From: CAYXDR01 sp046498185
GTDB lineage: Bacteria; Desulfobacterota; DSM-4660; Desulfatiglandales; Desulfatiglandaceae
Assembly (NCBI GenBank): GCA_046498185.1
Contig: JAWOBE010000177.1
Location: 1 to 33,369 of the forward strand
Direction: 5' to 3'
DNA: 33,369 nucleotides
Part shown: piece by piece, positions 8,284 through 14,240 of the stretch
Layout of the letters: each line of letters starts with the position of its first letter
How positions within the stretch are numbered: position 1 is the first letter of the stretch
Program-made: the position numbers and the translations under genes
The notes under the pieces: generated by a model
The model's database searches: none
What the model saw: the letters and a program-made list of their open reading frames with translations, nothing else
What the model was told of the DNA's origin: nothing

Positions 8284-8333
8284 ACGTTGTCGTGAAACGA
8301 CGAAAGGGACTGCCCCCATGATAAAAACATCAT

Positions 8334-8366
8334 TGGGACAAATCGCGGTTAAAAACCGCACCCACA
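8334..8366 (+). repeat. REP-like palindromic element, copy 3
   Basis: The core ATCGCGGTTAAAAACCGCAC is preceded by GGGACAA and followed by CCACA. The stem GCGGTT/AACCGC is perfect. Confidence 0.82.
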
Positions 8367-8385
8367 TCAACATGCTATTCCTCAC

Positions 8386-8541
8386 CTTTTACGAATCCAT
8401 ATATTCTTGATGCGATCGTAAAAAAGTACCATCCCCGCCTTGTCGGCGTCGGGGACGAAAAGCTCGCCGGTCAATTTTCGATACCGACCCCCATGGACGT
8501 GGTTGTTTTTGACTTTTCACGAATTCATAAATTCTTGACTT
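8386..8541. repeat. MITE-like element R1
   Basis: The left end TTGATGCGATCGTAAAAAAG and the right end (GACTTTTCACGAATTCATAA) are imperfect inverted copies. Inside is the block ACCATCCCCGCCTTGTCGGC and CGAAAAGCTCGCCGGTCAAT shared with R2 and R3. Both ends also carry similar direct sequences (ACGAATCCATATATTCTTGA and ACGAATTCATAAATTCTTGA). The right end overlaps the -35 box of iscU. Confidence 0.78.
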
Positions 8542-8562
8542 TGAAGCGAATTTTCTGATAAT
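8535..8562 (+). promoter_or_regulatory. Promoter of the iscU-iscS operon
   Basis: TTGACT (8535-8540) and GATAAT (8557-8562) are separated by 16 bp; each matches the consensus at five of six positions. The transcript would start near 8570, about 50 nt before the iscU ATG. The -35 lies in the end of element R1. Confidence 0.65.
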
Positions 8563-8574
8563 GATCCGATCATT
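8560..8574. promoter_or_regulatory. Perfect palindrome over the iscU transcription start, candidate operator
   Basis: AATGATCCGATCATT is a 7+1+7 perfect palindrome overlapping the last bases of the -10 and the predicted start site, a placement typical of repressor operators. It does not look like the known IscR type 1 or type 2 sites as I recall them, and no regulator gene is adjacent. Confidence 0.5.
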
Positions 8575-8620
8575 CCTTAAAATATCTAAATACTGAAAAG
8601 AACTTAATGGAGGATATTAG

Positions 8621-9133
8621 ATGTATAACGAAGTCGTAATGGATCATTTCAAAAATCCCCGTAATGTCGGTGTAATAGAAGACGCCGACGGGGTCGGGGA
8701 AGTCGGAAACCCTTTATGCGGGGATATAATGACCATATATTTGAAGGTCGAAGACGATAAAATATCGGATATCAAGTTCCAAACCTTCGGTTGCGGGTCG
8801 GCAATTGCGGTTTCAAGCATGCTTACCGAGCTCGCTAAAGGAAAAAGCATCGAGGAAGCAAAAAAAATTACAAACAAAAACGTAGCGGATGCCCTCGAAG
8901 GCCTTCCGAAAAACAAGCTTCACTGCTCCAACCTGGGAGCAGATGCCCTTCAGGTGGCCATCCAGGATTACGAAGACAAAAAGTCGGGAATTACCCGTTC
9001 GAAACCCGAAAGAAAAGAGAAACATGAACATGTTGGAGGCGATAAATGCTACTGTCCCTACTGCGATGTTGAAATCGACCCCTCCAAACCGTTTTGCCCG
9101 GCTTGCCAGCGGGATCTCACTGAAGAACATTGA
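8621..9133 (+). CDS. iscU: IscU-type Fe-S scaffold with C-terminal zinc ribbon
   Basis: This protein is the scaffold on which Fe-S clusters are assembled. Residues 1-120 are a full IscU domain with the three ligand cysteines C33 (GNPLCGD), C58 (FGCGSA) and C102 (KLHCSNLGADAL), and the exchange-promoting aspartate D35. Unlike standard IscU (about 125-130 residues), this chain has 170. After a Lys/Arg/Glu-rich linker (about 121-139) there is a four-cysteine module, CPYC (C145, C148) and CPAC (C159, C162), which reads as a zinc ribbon or rubredoxin-like knuckle; an extra C143 precedes it. ATG 8621 follows TGGAGG. The iscS-like gene lies 67 bp downstream, so the order is U then S, with no iscR, iscA, hscAB or fdx nearby. 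The scaffold role is secure; the tail's role is unknown. Confidence 0.93.
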   Translation: MYNEVVMDHFKNPRNVGVIEDADGVGEVGNPLCGDIMTIYLKVEDDKISDIKFQTFGCGSAIAVSSMLTELAKGKSIEEAKKITNKNVADALEGLPKNKLHCSNLGADALQVAIQDYEDKKSGITRSKPERKEKHEHVGGDKCYCPYCDVEIDPSKPFCPACQRDLTEEH

Positions 9134-9200
9134 TTTTAATGACCAAAACCCAAATATTCAAACCAGTAGAATTAAATTTCAATTCTAAAAAGGAATAATA

Positions 9201-10370
9201 ATGGAATTTATTAATCTTGATCACATCTCATACAATCCATTGCTGCCGGAAGTAAAAGAAGCGATGATTGAAGTCATAAACAGCGATTTCCAAAACCCTT
9301 CCAGTCAGCATACCCCCGGTGAACAAGCCGCCCTCAAGCTGGAAAATGCACGCGAAGCTGTTGCCCGTCTTATCAATGCGGACAACCCGAGAGAAATCGT
9401 TTTTACATCCGGTGGAACCGAATCTGTGAATCACGCGATAAAAGGCCTTGCGATGGCCAACCGTGAAAAAGGCACTCATATCGTGACCACGAACATCGAA
9501 CACAACGCAGTGATTCGGAGCTTGAAACGGCTGTCAGCCCAGGGATTCGCGGTTACGTCGCTTTCTGTGGATGAATCCGGACGGGTGAATCCGAAAGATG
9601 TGGAAAACGCCATCACTGATGAAACAATACTGGTATCGGTGATGCATAGTAACAATGAAACAGGCACCATTCAGCCTATAGCTGAAATAGGAGAAATAAC
9701 ACGTCGAAAAAAAGTGATTTTTCATACAGATGCTGTTGATTCAGTGGGTGTTGTGCCAATGGATGTTTCAGCCTTGAATGCAGATTTGGTGAGTTTCGCA
9801 TCCAACACGTTTTACGGGCCCACCGGTGTCGGAGGCTTATATATCCGGCGCGGGACCAGAGTTTTTCCTTTATTGGATGGAGGTGTACAGGAAAACAACA
9901 AGAGGGCCGGAACTGAAAATTTGATCGGCATAGTAGGGATGGGCAAAGCCGCCGAACTGGCTTTACGCGATATGCCCGGCCGCACAAAGCATCTTGAAAG
10001 TCTGAAAAAATACCTTCTCCAGGAATTGTCGAATTATATCGACGAATACCTCGTGAACACAAACGTCGAACGCAGCCTTCCGAATTTATTGAATGTATCC
10101 CTGAAATATATCGAGGGGGAAAGTGTCATGCTGATGCTCGATGAGAATAAAGTGGCTGTGTCAACAAAATCCGCGTGTGCGACCGGTTCGTTGAGAGCGA
10201 GCCACGTATTGCTCTCTCTCGGTTTAAGCCATGCAGACGCCCAGGGTACGCTCGTTCTTTCATGGGGAATGGATAATACGACACAGGATATCGATAAATT
10301 TCTCGCAGCGTTGAAGAACGTGGTTGAAACGCTTCGTGAAATGTCACCACTTTACAAAAAAAATAATTGA
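9201..10370 (+). CDS. IscS/NifS-like protein lacking the PLP lysine
   Basis: Overall this is a class V aminotransferase-fold cysteine desulfurase of 389 residues, next to iscU. Conserved: FTSGGTES (68-75), EH at 100-101, SNNETG (150-155), HTDA (175-178), RAGTEN (235-240) and the mobile-loop cysteine C326 (KSACATGS). Lost: the SGHK loop, normally holding the Schiff-base lysine, reads A200-S201-N202-T203 before FYGP, so Lys is Thr and His is Asn. The PLP-contacting Gln after HTDA is D180. GPKG is GPTG (T208). The Arg that precedes the FS(L)G motif and binds the substrate carboxylate is Val (VLSWGM). The N-terminal DNAATTP-type motif is DHISYNP. The frame is intact, so this is a conserved-looking variant rather than a wreck. 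Canonical PLP-dependent desulfurase activity is not expected; it may act as an IscU partner using sulfide. ATG 9201 follows AAGGAATAATA. Confidence 0.9.
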   Translation: MEFINLDHISYNPLLPEVKEAMIEVINSDFQNPSSQHTPGEQAALKLENAREAVARLINADNPREIVFTSGGTESVNHAIKGLAMANREKGTHIVTTNIEHNAVIRSLKRLSAQGFAVTSLSVDESGRVNPKDVENAITDETILVSVMHSNNETGTIQPIAEIGEITRRKKVIFHTDAVDSVGVVPMDVSALNADLVSFASNTFYGPTGVGGLYIRRGTRVFPLLDGGVQENNKRAGTENLIGIVGMGKAAELALRDMPGRTKHLESLKKYLLQELSNYIDEYLVNTNVERSLPNLLNVSLKYIEGESVMLMLDENKVAVSTKSACATGSLRASHVLLSLGLSHADAQGTLVLSWGMDNTTQDIDKFLAALKNVVETLREMSPLYKKNN

Positions 10371-10380
10371 TTTTTGATTA

Positions 10381-10556
10381 TCATCATTGATGGCGTCGTT
10401 AAACGTACCATCCCCGGCTTATCGCTGTCGGCGTCGGTATCGGAAGTTGACCGGCGCACTTTTCGACCCCGATACCGATCCCGACGCCGCCGCCGAGGGA
10501 CATGGTTGTTTTCACTTTTTACGGTTTCATCATCATTGATGAGTTCGTAAAAGTGG
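10381..10556. repeat. MITE-like element R2
   Basis: It begins with TTGATGGCGTCGTTAAACGT and ends with a strong palindrome in which CACTTTTTACG pairs with CGTAAAAGTG around TCATCA/TGATGA (10521-10556). The interior shares ACCATCCCCGGCTTATC and the GATACCGATCCCGACGCCG block with the other elements. It fills most of the gap between iscS and the MFS gene; nothing else is visible there except the MFS ribosome site. Confidence 0.78.
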
Positions 10557-10632
10557 TTGTGCCGTCAAAATTAAGGTCTTCCAACGCTCCAATTCTGTGG
10601 GGTTTTTCAAGGCCGAAAGGAAAGTTTCCACC

Positions 10633-11886
10633 ATGATGGGGATTTTTTACGGGTGGTGGGTGCTCGTCGCTACAAGCATCATCCACCTGTGGGGTGCCGG
10701 TGCCTTCTATTACAGCTTCACGGTCTTTTTCAACCCTATCATAGAAGATTTCGGCTGGAGCTATGCAGCCACTTCCTTCGCAGCATCCCTCAGAAACGTC
10801 GAAGGCGGCATCATTTCGCCGCTGATAGGAGCAGCCGCAGACCGTTGGGGCGCACGTCGCCTGCTTTTCCTGGGGGGCTTGATGACCGGCCTCGGGTTCA
10901 TGCTTCTCAGCCGCATAAATTCCTTGTGGTCCTTTTATACGTTTTTCGTATTCATATCCATCGGCGTAAGCTTTATGGTCCCTATCCCGGGGTGGGCGGC
11001 GGTTACGAACTGGTTTCATAAAAAACGCGGCCTTGCGATGGGGATTCTTTCAGGGGCCATCGGGCTTGGCGGAATGGTCGTGTACCTAATTAACCACCTG
11101 ATCGAATGGTACGGGTGGAGAAGCACCTTCGTAATCTTGGGTTTCGGGACAATCATAATTTGCCTGCCATGCGCGCTTTTTGTTCGGCACGATCCTGAGC
11201 AGTACAACATGCGGCCGGATGGAAATGACGTGGAAAAAACGCCGGGACAAGAAGGGGCGCCGGAGGATTTCTCGGCGGCTGAAAAGTGTTATGGTTATAC
11301 GGCCCGCGAGGCGGCCCGGACCAGCACCTTCTGGCTGATGACGGCGGCTGTAACGGTTGCCGGCGGCATATTAAACGCAGTTATGGTCCACGTGATGCCC
11401 TATCTGCTGAGCGTGGATATGCCCCGTGCAAACGCTGCGCTTATTGCCGCAGTGCTTGTGCTGGTGAGTACGGCTGGAAGGTTCGGGCTCGGGTTCCTGA
11501 CAAGCCGGTTCAAAAGCCGACATTTATTTTGTTTCGCCCTCGCCATCCAGGCGGCCGGGCTTTTGATACTGGCCCGATCCGATCATTTCACGCATGCGGT
11601 TTTCTTCGCAATTTGCTTCGGACCGGGTAGCGGCGGGTTGATTACACTCAGGCTCACAATGCAGGCTGATTTTTTTGGAAGAAAGGCTTTCGGCGCGATC
11701 CAGGGGGCCTCCATGGCGGTCATGATGATCGGCACCACTGCGGGGCCGATCCTAACCGGCCTTTTTTATGACGTCCACCGGACATACCGCCCGGCCTGGC
11801 TTTTTATGAGCGCCTTGTTGATTGCCTGCATTCCCCTCGCGTTGCGTTTGAAAAAACCCCGACCCCTGGAAAACGGCCAGGCTTAA
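10633..11886 (+). CDS. MFS transporter (monocarboxylate / oxalate-formate antiporter-like)
   Basis: This is a 12-helix secondary transporter of the major facilitator superfamily. I choose ATG 10633 (a second ATG follows directly) behind CGAAAGGAAAG, giving 417 residues beginning MMGIFYGWWVLVATSIIHLW. The helix 2-3 loop carries the MFS signature GAAADRWGARRLLFLGG. A hydrophilic central loop (about residues 195-225, DPEQYNMRPDGNDVEKTPGQ) divides the two six-helix halves. The GWW start and the IPGWAAVTNWFHKKRGLAMG segment recall the oxalate/formate antiporter and monocarboxylate carriers (OFA/MCT-like). The substrate is not determinable. The gene is convergent with the next one, 4 bp apart, sharing a hairpin over both stops. 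Confidence 0.9.
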   Translation: MMGIFYGWWVLVATSIIHLWGAGAFYYSFTVFFNPIIEDFGWSYAATSFAASLRNVEGGIISPLIGAAADRWGARRLLFLGGLMTGLGFMLLSRINSLWSFYTFFVFISIGVSFMVPIPGWAAVTNWFHKKRGLAMGILSGAIGLGGMVVYLINHLIEWYGWRSTFVILGFGTIIICLPCALFVRHDPEQYNMRPDGNDVEKTPGQEGAPEDFSAAEKCYGYTAREAARTSTFWLMTAAVTVAGGILNAVMVHVMPYLLSVDMPRANAALIAAVLVLVSTAGRFGLGFLTSRFKSRHLFCFALAIQAAGLLILARSDHFTHAVFFAICFGPGSGGLITLRLTMQADFFGRKAFGAIQGASMAVMMIGTTAGPILTGLFYDVHRTYRPAWLFMSALLIACIPLALRLKKPRPLENGQA

Positions 11887-11900
11887 GTGCTTACCTGGCC
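11875..11900. terminator. Hairpin across two convergent stop codons
   Basis: GGCCAGG (11875-11881) pairs with CCTGGCC (11894-11900) around a 12 nt loop. It covers the MFS stop and the last codons of the convergent zinc-ribbon gene, so it could act for both strands, but neither side has a U-run. Moderate to low confidence. Confidence 0.45.
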
Positions 11901-12394
11901 TGGACGAGGAGCTTGGTGCCTTCTTTGAAATGCACCTCTATCTTCTCGGGTGCGGGCACATTGGTGACAACGCCTGTTCCGAAAACCGAATGAGAAATCA
12001 ATTCACCTTCCGTGAAGCATTCCTGCATTTGATAAGCCCGTGGTGTTTCCTGTTCATGAGCAGATAACAGTTCTTCCCATTTTTCTGAATCCGCAACCGT
12101 GCGCCTGCTGGAAGTGTTTTTGGGGGTCGAACCAGGGTGTTTCCGCTTGTTCAGCACTTTCGTGGAATGTGTGACATTTTCCGGGCTCTTTGGAGCACGG
12201 TACCTATGAACGCCTCCACAACTTTTGCACTGGGTTTTGGCGATAGCATTTCCATCCATTGAAACCACCACATGCATAAGATCCATGCGGCACTTCGTGC
12301 AGTAGGCAATTACTTCTCCGGCCACTTTGGGCATAATATTCAAAAATGGAGGATGTGATCCCCCTTCCTTCCTTAAAAAATTATTTACCATCAT
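11891..12394 (-). CDS. Zinc-ribbon protein with C-terminal Tudor-like (PcrA/UvrD tail-like) domain
   Basis: I do not know a named family for this soluble protein of about 167 residues. Near the N-terminus two CxxC pairs (YCTKC and QCKSCGG, 21 residues apart) form a zinc ribbon. The middle is basic and low complexity (KRKHPGSTPKNTSSRRT). The C-terminus (ELISHSVFGTGVVTNV, then KIEVHFKEGTKLLV) resembles the small Tudor/SH3-like fold at the C-terminus of UvrD/PcrA helicases, where H..FG.G.V is typical and where RNA polymerase is contacted. A role in transcription or nucleic-acid binding is therefore an inference. The start is uncertain: ATG 12394 is used here, ATG 12334 is possible (the ribbon begins soon after it), and none has a clear ribosome site. 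Confidence 0.72.
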   Translation of the reverse strand: MMVNNFLRKEGGSHPPFLNIMPKVAGEVIAYCTKCRMDLMHVVVSMDGNAIAKTQCKSCGGVHRYRAPKSPENVTHSTKVLNKRKHPGSTPKNTSSRRTVADSEKWEELLSAHEQETPRAYQMQECFTEGELISHSVFGTGVVTNVPAPEKIEVHFKEGTKLLVQAR

Positions 12395-12406
12395 TTCAAC
12401 AGGCAA

Positions 12407-12660
12407 ACAATTATTTTACCAATTTAAGTCCGGCAATGTCAATACAAAATTCGAAATTGGTGAGAGTTGTTGGTTATTGGTTGATAGTTAAAATTTTTAG
12501 TTTCAAGTTAATTTTTATTAGTTAAATGTTTATAAAATATCGATAAATGTAAATGGTCAAATTTTAAAGTTTATTGTTTAATCAATAACTAATAAATAAT
12601 AACATATAGCGAATCTTAGCTTTCTGTTTGTGATTTTTTTATTTGAATTTTAGAAATTGT
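12407..12660. other. AT-rich intergenic region after trpD
   Basis: About 250 bp of very AT-rich DNA (12460-12660), with many TTAGTT/TTGGTT-like stretches. There is no GC hairpin with a U-run and no reading frame. It holds the downstream flank of trpD and the upstream flank of the zinc-ribbon gene, both on the minus strand, so a promoter for the latter may lie here. Confidence 0.5.
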
Positions 12661-13791
12661 TTATGATTTCATATTTCGTGCTTCGGATTTATACAAGGCT
12701 GCGCCCATCGCATCCGCCGAATCCATTACGAAAGGTCGGCACCGCTGGGTGAAGGCGATGAGTTCATCCAGCTTCCCGGCAGCCCGGCCCGAATCGATGC
12801 TTTGCGCGGCGAGTTCCATTCCTTCGCGAAAATCACCGGTACGACCTGCAGCAACAAAAGCGGCTCCTGCATTCAACAGCACTATATCCCGCTTTGCACC
12901 CTTCCGGCCGCCCAGAACTTCCCGGACGATTTCGGCGTTCCGTCGTGCAGATCCGCCCCGGATTTCTTCCGGTGAGTAGCTTTTCATTCCAAAATCTCCG
13001 GGGATCATTGTCGTGGTCGATATGCGGCCGTTTTTGAGATGAGACATGATGGTGGGGCCGCAAATGCTTATTTCATCGAAGGTTCCTTCACCGCAAACAA
13101 CGAACGCTTCACGGCTCCCCAGGTTCCTGAGCACCTCCGCAACCTTTTCAGTCAGGACTGGTTCATAAACACCCAGCACCTGGACCGATGCGCCTGCCGG
13201 ATTCGTCAAAGGCCCCAGCAGATTTAACAGTGTGCGCACCCCGATCTCGCGCCTGGCTCCGGCAGCATGTCTCATCGCTCCTTGAAAAAGAGGTGCATAC
13301 AGGAAGCCTATCCCTATGGTGGCGATGGATCTTTCAACATCTGTGGTGGAAACATCCAGGTTAACTCCTAAAGCTTCGAGCACATCGGCACTGCCGCACT
13401 GGCTCGAAACCGCCCTTTTCCCGTGTTTTGCGACCTTCACACCTTCCCCCGCCACTACGAAGGCGGATGTGGTTGAAATGTTGAACGTTCTTGTGCCGTC
13501 TCCTCCTGTGCCACAGGTGTCGAGCACGGTCTCCCTGTCCACGTTGATTTCGTCGCGGTCCAGAGTTACCATCCCGTTGTTGAGATTCAACTTCACCGAT
13601 TTTGCGCGCATGATCCGCGCCGCACCGGTGAGTTCCTCCACGCTCTCTCCCTTAATCCGCATCGCCGCCAGAAATGCGCCGATTTGCGCAGGCGTGGCAA
13701 CACCGGTCATGATTTCTTCCATCGCCCCCATGGTCAACAATTCCCCGAGGTTTTCCCCTTTCACCGCTTTTGTAATAGCTTCCTTGATCAT
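12661..13791 (-). CDS. trpD: Anthranilate phosphoribosyltransferase
   Basis: TrpD transfers phosphoribose from PRPP to anthranilate in tryptophan synthesis. The phosphate-binding motif CGTGGDGTRTFNIST (about 93-107) is intact, as are KHGKRAVSSQCGSADVLEALG and GVRTLLNLLGPLTNPAG. At 376 residues it is about 30 longer than usual; an extra loop (about 66-87, NLNNGMVTLDRDEINVDRE) before the GTGGDG motif accounts for much of that. ATG 13791 follows GAGGAG. No other trp gene lies in the window: the neighbours are a saccharopine dehydrogenase-like gene upstream and a zinc-ribbon gene downstream. Even so, trpD has its own trp leader and attenuator directly upstream, so it is expected to be induced when charged tRNA-Trp is scarce. 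Confidence 0.96.
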   Translation of the reverse strand: MIKEAITKAVKGENLGELLTMGAMEEIMTGVATPAQIGAFLAAMRIKGESVEELTGAARIMRAKSVKLNLNNGMVTLDRDEINVDRETVLDTCGTGGDGTRTFNISTTSAFVVAGEGVKVAKHGKRAVSSQCGSADVLEALGVNLDVSTTDVERSIATIGIGFLYAPLFQGAMRHAAGARREIGVRTLLNLLGPLTNPAGASVQVLGVYEPVLTEKVAEVLRNLGSREAFVVCGEGTFDEISICGPTIMSHLKNGRISTTTMIPGDFGMKSYSPEEIRGGSARRNAEIVREVLGGRKGAKRDIVLLNAGAAFVAAGRTGDFREGMELAAQSIDSGRAAGKLDELIAFTQRCRPFVMDSADAMGAALYKSEARNMKS

Positions 13792-13870
13792 GATTTCATC
13801 TCCTCAATTCTAAAAGTTCAGCAAAAATACGATTCCACCGCCGTGTTAAAACCGATTTCAGTATCGGCTC

Positions 13871-13909
13871 AAAAAAAGGCCGCGGGGTTCAATACACCCT
13901 GCGGCCTTT
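13871..13909 (-). terminator. Second terminator hairpin of the trp leader
   Basis: On the minus strand AAAGGCCGC (13909-13901) pairs with GCGGCCTTT (13883-13875). Further inner pairs (13896-13900 with 13884-13888) extend the stem. A run of Ts follows to 13871. It is a textbook intrinsic terminator lying about 80 bp before trpD. Confidence 0.85.
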
Positions 13910-13913
13910 GTAT

Positions 13914-13954
13914 AAAAAAAGACCGCAGGCCCTCTGGAAGCTGGCCTGCGGTCT
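13914..13954 (-). terminator. trp attenuator terminator hairpin
   Basis: On the minus strand AGACCGCAGGCC (13954-13943) pairs perfectly over 12 bp with GGCCTGCGGTCT (13931-13920), with an 11 nt loop and a T-run at 13919-13914. It starts 22 nt after the stop codon of the leader peptide. Its 3' arm can also pair for 7 bp (CCTGCGG with CCGCAGG) with the 5' arm of the second terminator, which may form an alternative structure. Confidence 0.88.
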
Positions 13955-13975
13955 GAACGTCTAAATTATATTATA

Positions 13976-14071
13976 TTATTGAAATAGGTGCAGGCGTACT
14001 CCCAGAGTGGAACCACGCCACCACCAGTTTTTCCCTTTGCAAAGACAAAATGTATTCAATAACGTTTCCAT
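13976..14071 (-). CDS. trpL: trp operon leader peptide
   Basis: This is a 31-residue open frame starting at ATG 14071 (or 33 residues from the in-frame ATG at 14077) and ending in TAA at 13978-13976. It reads METLLNTF...KGKNWWWRG...HLFQ; residues 16-18 are three consecutive TGG codons. The promoter lies just upstream, two terminators follow, and trpD is downstream. Known logic: a ribosome stalled at the Trp codons lets an antiterminator form so that trpD is transcribed. No convincing Shine-Dalgarno sequence precedes it, and the predicted transcript begins almost at the ATG, so initiation may be nearly leaderless. The peptide itself probably has no other function. Confidence 0.9.
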   Translation of the reverse strand: METLLNTFCLCKGKNWWWRGSTLGVRLHLFQ

Positions 14072-14081
14072 GATCATTAGG

Positions 14082-14109
14082 CTTATACGCAAAATTGAAA
14101 GCCTGTCAA
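14082..14109 (-). promoter_or_regulatory. Promoter of trpL-trpD
   Basis: On the minus strand a perfect TTGACA (14109-14104) and TATAAG (14087-14082) are 16 bp apart. The predicted start is near 14076, at or within a few bases of the leader ATG codons (14077 and 14071). The repeat element R3 ends about 7 bp upstream of the -35. Confidence 0.82.
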
Positions 14110-14115
14110 GGTATT

Positions 14116-14237
14116 TTTGATGGTTTCGTAAAACGTACCATCCCCGCCTTATCGGCGTCGGGGTCGAAAAGCTCGCCGGTCAACTTCCGATACCGACGCC
14201 GAGGGACAGGGTTCTTTGACTTGTTACGAGGCCATAA
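14116..14237. repeat. MITE-like element R3
   Basis: It starts with TTTGATGGTTTCGTAAAACG and ends GTTACGAGGCCATAA, imperfect inverted copies. Inside is ACCATCCCCGCCTTATCGGC, CGAAAAGCTCGCCGGTCAAC and GATACCGACGCCGAGGGAC. It fills the gap between the stop of the saccharopine dehydrogenase-like gene (4 bp away) and the trpL promoter. Confidence 0.8.
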
Positions 14238-14240
14238 TTT

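Larger units (their letters stand above)
8013..8620. other. Repeat-rich intergenic region upstream of iscU
   Basis: About 600 bp contain, in order: the 8029-8043 palindrome, a second copy of CACCTAACTTT (8093-8103; the first is 8020-8030), a 22 bp inverted repeat (8213-8234/8262-8283), a REP-like copy (8334-8366), a MITE-like element (8386-8541) and the iscU promoter. No gene is credible here. Confidence 0.7.

Noticed and set aside
8140..8385. Minus-strand frame in the gap upstream of iscU
   Set aside because: It consists of REP and inverted-repeat DNA without a ribosome site.
12470..12660. AT-rich stretch considered as a replication origin or a horizontally acquired border
   Set aside because: No DnaA-box cluster, parAB, tRNA or integrase is visible, and the stretch is short; it is simply AT-rich intergenic DNA.
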